Shown here piece by piece: positions 61,684 through 64,000 of a stretch of DNA of 64,000 nucleotides. The notes under the pieces are model-generated. The model was not told where the DNA came from. It ran no database searches and saw only the letters and a program-made list of their open reading frames with translations. The position numbers and the translations under genes were made by a program. Source of the DNA: Neobacillus sp. YX16 (lineage in GTDB: Bacteria > Bacillota > Bacilli > Bacillales > Cytobacillaceae); contig NZ_CP126115.1 in NCBI RefSeq assembly GCF_030123505.1, positions 2,246,001 through 2,310,000 on the forward strand, in the 5' to 3' direction. Numbering within the stretch: the first letter of the stretch is position 1; each line of letters begins with the position of its first letter.

Positions 61684-63210
61684 ATGAGTACACTCGATTA
61701 TTTATTTCAGGGATTGGGAACAGCACTTATTTGGTATAATATCGTTTTTGCCTTTGTTGGGGTCTTAATCGGGACCGCTGTTGGTGTACTTCCTGGAATT
61801 GGACCGATGAGTGGGGTAGCCCTTCTCATTCCAGTAACGGCTTCTATCACGAGCGGCCTCCCACCAGAACAGGCTGCAACGAGTGCGCTCATTTTGCTGG
61901 CTGGAGTCTATTATGGAGCGATGTATGGCGGCTCTACCACTTCCATTCTATTAAATACACCAGGAGAATCTTCCTCTGTCGTTACGACGTTGGACGGTTA
62001 CCAGATGGCCATGAAAGGAAGAGCTGGAAGTGCCTTATCCATTGCGGCCATCGGTTCTTTTGTGGCGGGCATTTTTACCCTTGTGGCACTGATTGCATTA
62101 GCAAAACCATTATCAGCAGTAGCGCTCAAATTTGGGCCGGCAGAATATTTTTCCTTAATGCTATTAGGGCTGGGGGCTGTCAGTGGTTTAGCTGGAAAAT
62201 CGGTAACAAAGGCATTAATTATGACGGTTTTCGGTTTATTACTTGGTACAATTGGAATCGACAACGTATCTGGTATTGCCAGATTTACATTTAATGTTCC
62301 ATGGTTGTATCAGGGAATTGAGTTTTTAACCATCGCGGTAGGGTTGTTTGCAGTTGGTGAGGTTTTTAAGACCATTTTGGAAAAAGAAGAGGAAGATAAC
62401 GAGATTGCAAGGATTAATAACTTACTTCCTTCAAAAGCTGAGCTAAAAGAATCCGCAGGACCAATTGCCCGAGGTTCGATCTTAGGCTTCTTTATAGGAA
62501 TATTACCTGGCGCAGGAGCGACTCTTGCTTCTTTCTTTTCTTATATTCTAGAAAAAAAGATCTCAAAAACGCCTTCAAAGTTTGGAACAGGAACGATTGC
62601 AGGGGTTGCGGCACCAGAATCAGCGAATAATGCGGCATCAGGGGGAGCGATGATCCCATTATTAACATTAGGTATTCCAGGTTCAGGTACTACTGCTATT
62701 TTAATGGGAGCCCTGATGATGTATAACGTCCAGCCGGGGCCGTTATTATTTGAGGACCATCCTCAAGTGGCATGGGGACTGATTGCCAGCATGTTTATTG
62801 GGAACATCATGCTTTTAATTTTAAATCTTCCACTAGTCAAAGTGTTCGCGAAAATTATTCAAACACCAAAGCAATTCTTGATTCCTATGATTATTGCAAT
62901 CTCCATTTTTGGTGTCTATGCGGTCCAAGTATCAACGAACGATCTTTTACTTTTATTGGGTTGTGGAATTCTTGGATATTTCTTAAGTAAAAATGATTAT
63001 CCAATCGCCCCGCTCGTTCTTGGATTGGTGTTAGGGCCCATGGTAGAGAATAATTTACGAAGAGCTTTAACAATATCTAATGGAGATTTCAGTGTTTTCT
63101 TTACACGACCGATTTCACTCGTTTTTCTTATTATTACTTTCCTTTGGCTGCTAATACCGTTCATCATGAAAAGAAGAGGGAAAGAAGTAATTATTAATAT
63201 TGAAGGATAA
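61684..63210 (+). CDS. tctA: Tripartite tricarboxylate transporter large membrane subunit (TctA)
   Basis: The 508-aa permease has about 11-12 transmembrane segments and the family motifs GVLIGTAVGVLPGIGPMSGVA and YGGSTTSILLNTPGE, mirrored in the second half by GILPGAGATLASFFSY and PESANNAASGGAMIPLLTLGIPG. This is the repeated half-site structure of TctA. AAAGGAG precedes the ATG. A strong terminator follows, then a sensor kinase gene. Confidence 0.95.
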   Translation: MSTLDYLFQGLGTALIWYNIVFAFVGVLIGTAVGVLPGIGPMSGVALLIPVTASITSGLPPEQAATSALILLAGVYYGAMYGGSTTSILLNTPGESSSVVTTLDGYQMAMKGRAGSALSIAAIGSFVAGIFTLVALIALAKPLSAVALKFGPAEYFSLMLLGLGAVSGLAGKSVTKALIMTVFGLLLGTIGIDNVSGIARFTFNVPWLYQGIEFLTIAVGLFAVGEVFKTILEKEEEDNEIARINNLLPSKAELKESAGPIARGSILGFFIGILPGAGATLASFFSYILEKKISKTPSKFGTGTIAGVAAPESANNAASGGAMIPLLTLGIPGSGTTAILMGALMMYNVQPGPLLFEDHPQVAWGLIASMFIGNIMLLILNLPLVKVFAKIIQTPKQFLIPMIIAISIFGVYAVQVSTNDLLLLLGCGILGYFLSKNDYPIAPLVLGLVLGPMVENNLRRALTISNGDFSVFFTRPISLVFLIITFLWLLIPFIMKRRGKEVIINIEG

Positions 63211-63226
63211 TTTTTTTAATAATGTG

Positions 63227-63256
63227 AAAACTCCTTTATTTAAGGAGTTTTTTTAC
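63227..63256 (+). terminator. Terminator of the tctCBA operon
   Basis: AAAACTCCTT (63227-63236) pairs with AAGGAGTTTT (63242-63251) with a five-base loop, followed by TTT. Confidence 0.88.
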
Positions 63257-63280
63257 TATAATAAGTATTGAGGTGATTGC

Positions 63281-64000
63281 GTGCGTTTACATTCGAAATT
63301 AATGCTAGTCATTCTTCTTCTTATTATCTCAATCGGAGTTATTTTTGAGGTTACTTTTAAGAATATAATGGAAACCAATCTTAAACATGAAATAGGTTCT
63401 AAAGCCTTATCTGTAGCCCAATCGATTGCAAATATGCCAGATATCCAGAAGGCATTTCATGCAAAAGATCCTGCGTCTGTTATCCAGCCAATCGCGGATA
63501 GCATTCGGAAACAGGTTGGGGCAGAATTTATAGTTATCGGAAATATGAATGAAATCCGATATTCGCATCCTAATCCGAAGCGATTAGGACAAAAAATGGT
63601 GGGAGGAGATAATGGTCTTGTTTTTAAAGGAGAATCTGTCATCTCAGAATCTACCGGAACTCTAGGTCCGTCTTTACGGGGGAAAGCACCTATCTTTAGC
63701 CAGGGAGAAGTTATTGGCGTTGTTTCAGTCGGTTATCTCCAAACGGATATTGAAAAGGAAGTTTCAAAAATACAGAAAAAAGTCTTTTTTGCTACACTGC
63801 TTATTCTAATAGGAGGATTACTAGCGGGATTACTAATCTCTTTAAATATCAAAAAAGCGATGTTTGGGCTAGAACCAAAAGAAATTGCTTGGATGTACCA
63901 AGAGAAACATGCCATTTTAGAGTCTATTCATGAAGGGATCGTTGCGATAGATACTGATGGGAGAATCACTGTAGTGAATGAAACGGCTCATAAAATTTTA
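63281..64000 (+). CDS. Sensor histidine kinase, CitA/DcuS/CitS type (partial, 3' end outside window)
   Basis: A frame opens at GTG 63281 behind TGAGGTGAT and stays open for 240 codons to the window end. It encodes a membrane helix (about 6-24), an extracellular Cache-type sensor with the CitA/DcuS signatures RYSHPNPKRLGQKMVGGD and SVGYLQTDIE, a second helix (about 168-190), and the start of a PAS domain (HAILESIHEGIVAIDTDGRI). The dimerisation and ATPase domains lie beyond the window. Such kinases sense external citrate or C4-dicarboxylates and, with a response regulator, control adjacent carboxylate transporters, here tctCBA. Confidence 0.88.
   Translation, partial: MRLHSKLMLVILLLIISIGVIFEVTFKNIMETNLKHEIGSKALSVAQSIANMPDIQKAFHAKDPASVIQPIADSIRKQVGAEFIVIGNMNEIRYSHPNPKRLGQKMVGGDNGLVFKGESVISESTGTLGPSLRGKAPIFSQGEVIGVVSVGYLQTDIEKEVSKIQKKVFFATLLILIGGLLAGLLISLNIKKAMFGLEPKEIAWMYQEKHAILESIHEGIVAIDTDGRITVVNETAHKIL

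Noticed and set aside
1..64000. CRISPR arrays, tRNA, rRNA, insertion sequences, prophage genes
   Set aside because: I looked for regular direct repeats with spacers, cloverleaf-type sequences, transposase motifs and phage genes and saw none. The two palindromes at 1305 and 9401 have no transposase between them.

Overview
The window is chromosomal DNA from a low-GC, Gram-positive, Bacillaceae-like bacterium. It shows strong AGGAGG-type ribosome binding sites, frequent TTG and GTG starts, lipoprotein-type solute-binding proteins, YesM/YesN/YesS-type regulators, CcpA cre-like boxes, and gene orders matching Bacillus subtilis (nasA divergent from nasBC; exuR-uxaB-uxaA). I see no rRNA, tRNA, CRISPR array, phage or insertion sequence. 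The genus cannot be fixed from the sequence alone.

Layout. 1-9.5 kb, nitrogen and housekeeping: the 3' part of gltD (glutamate synthase small subunit), an M15 cell-wall peptidase, a C39-like secreted peptidase, and an assimilatory nitrate block (nitrate transporter divergent from nasB and nasC). Two near-identical GGGGACGGTTCT palindromes lie downstream of gltD and nasC and bracket this block. 9.5-17.4 kb: a four-gene Wadjet (Jet) anti-plasmid SMC system in the order jetD-jetA-jetB-jetC with tight coupling. It is preceded by a clear promoter and a perfect 15-bp palindrome at the expected start of transcription. The JetC ATPase has unusual Walker motifs.

17.6-30.6 kb, xylan utilisation: a large secreted deacetylase/GH10 xylanase with carbohydrate-binding modules, a DUF624 membrane protein, a GH8 reducing-end exo-oligoxylanase under a promoter whose -35 lies inside a 13-bp inverted repeat, a two-component system (AraC-type regulator and YesM-type kinase), and a solute-binding protein with two permeases. 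The SMC-type ATPase subunit is not encoded here. 30.6-32.5 kb: a VOC protein, an SDR and a ThuA-like gene broken by two in-frame stops.

32.6-38.3 kb, hexuronate catabolism: uxaC, exuR (LacI family), uxaB, uxaA. They are tied together by ATGTTAACGTTAACAT operators that recur at 40.98 and 41.08 kb in the pectin locus. 38.4-59.8 kb, pectin and rhamnogalacturonan use: an ABC exporter, a rhamnogalacturonan acetylesterase, a YesS-type regulator, a transporter whose two permease genes are divergent, DUF624, a solute-binding protein, GH105, GH28, an alpha/beta hydrolase, a cytoplasmic pectin methylesterase, DUF4064, GH43, a secreted GH28 with fibronectin domains and a secreted PL1 pectate lyase. Secreted enzymes cut the polymer, the ABC systems import oligomers, cytoplasmic enzymes make galacturonate, and UxaC/UxaB/UxaA convert it towards 2-keto-3-deoxygluconate. 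60.1-64 kb: a TctCBA carboxylate transporter followed by the start of a CitA/DcuS-type sensor kinase that runs off the end.
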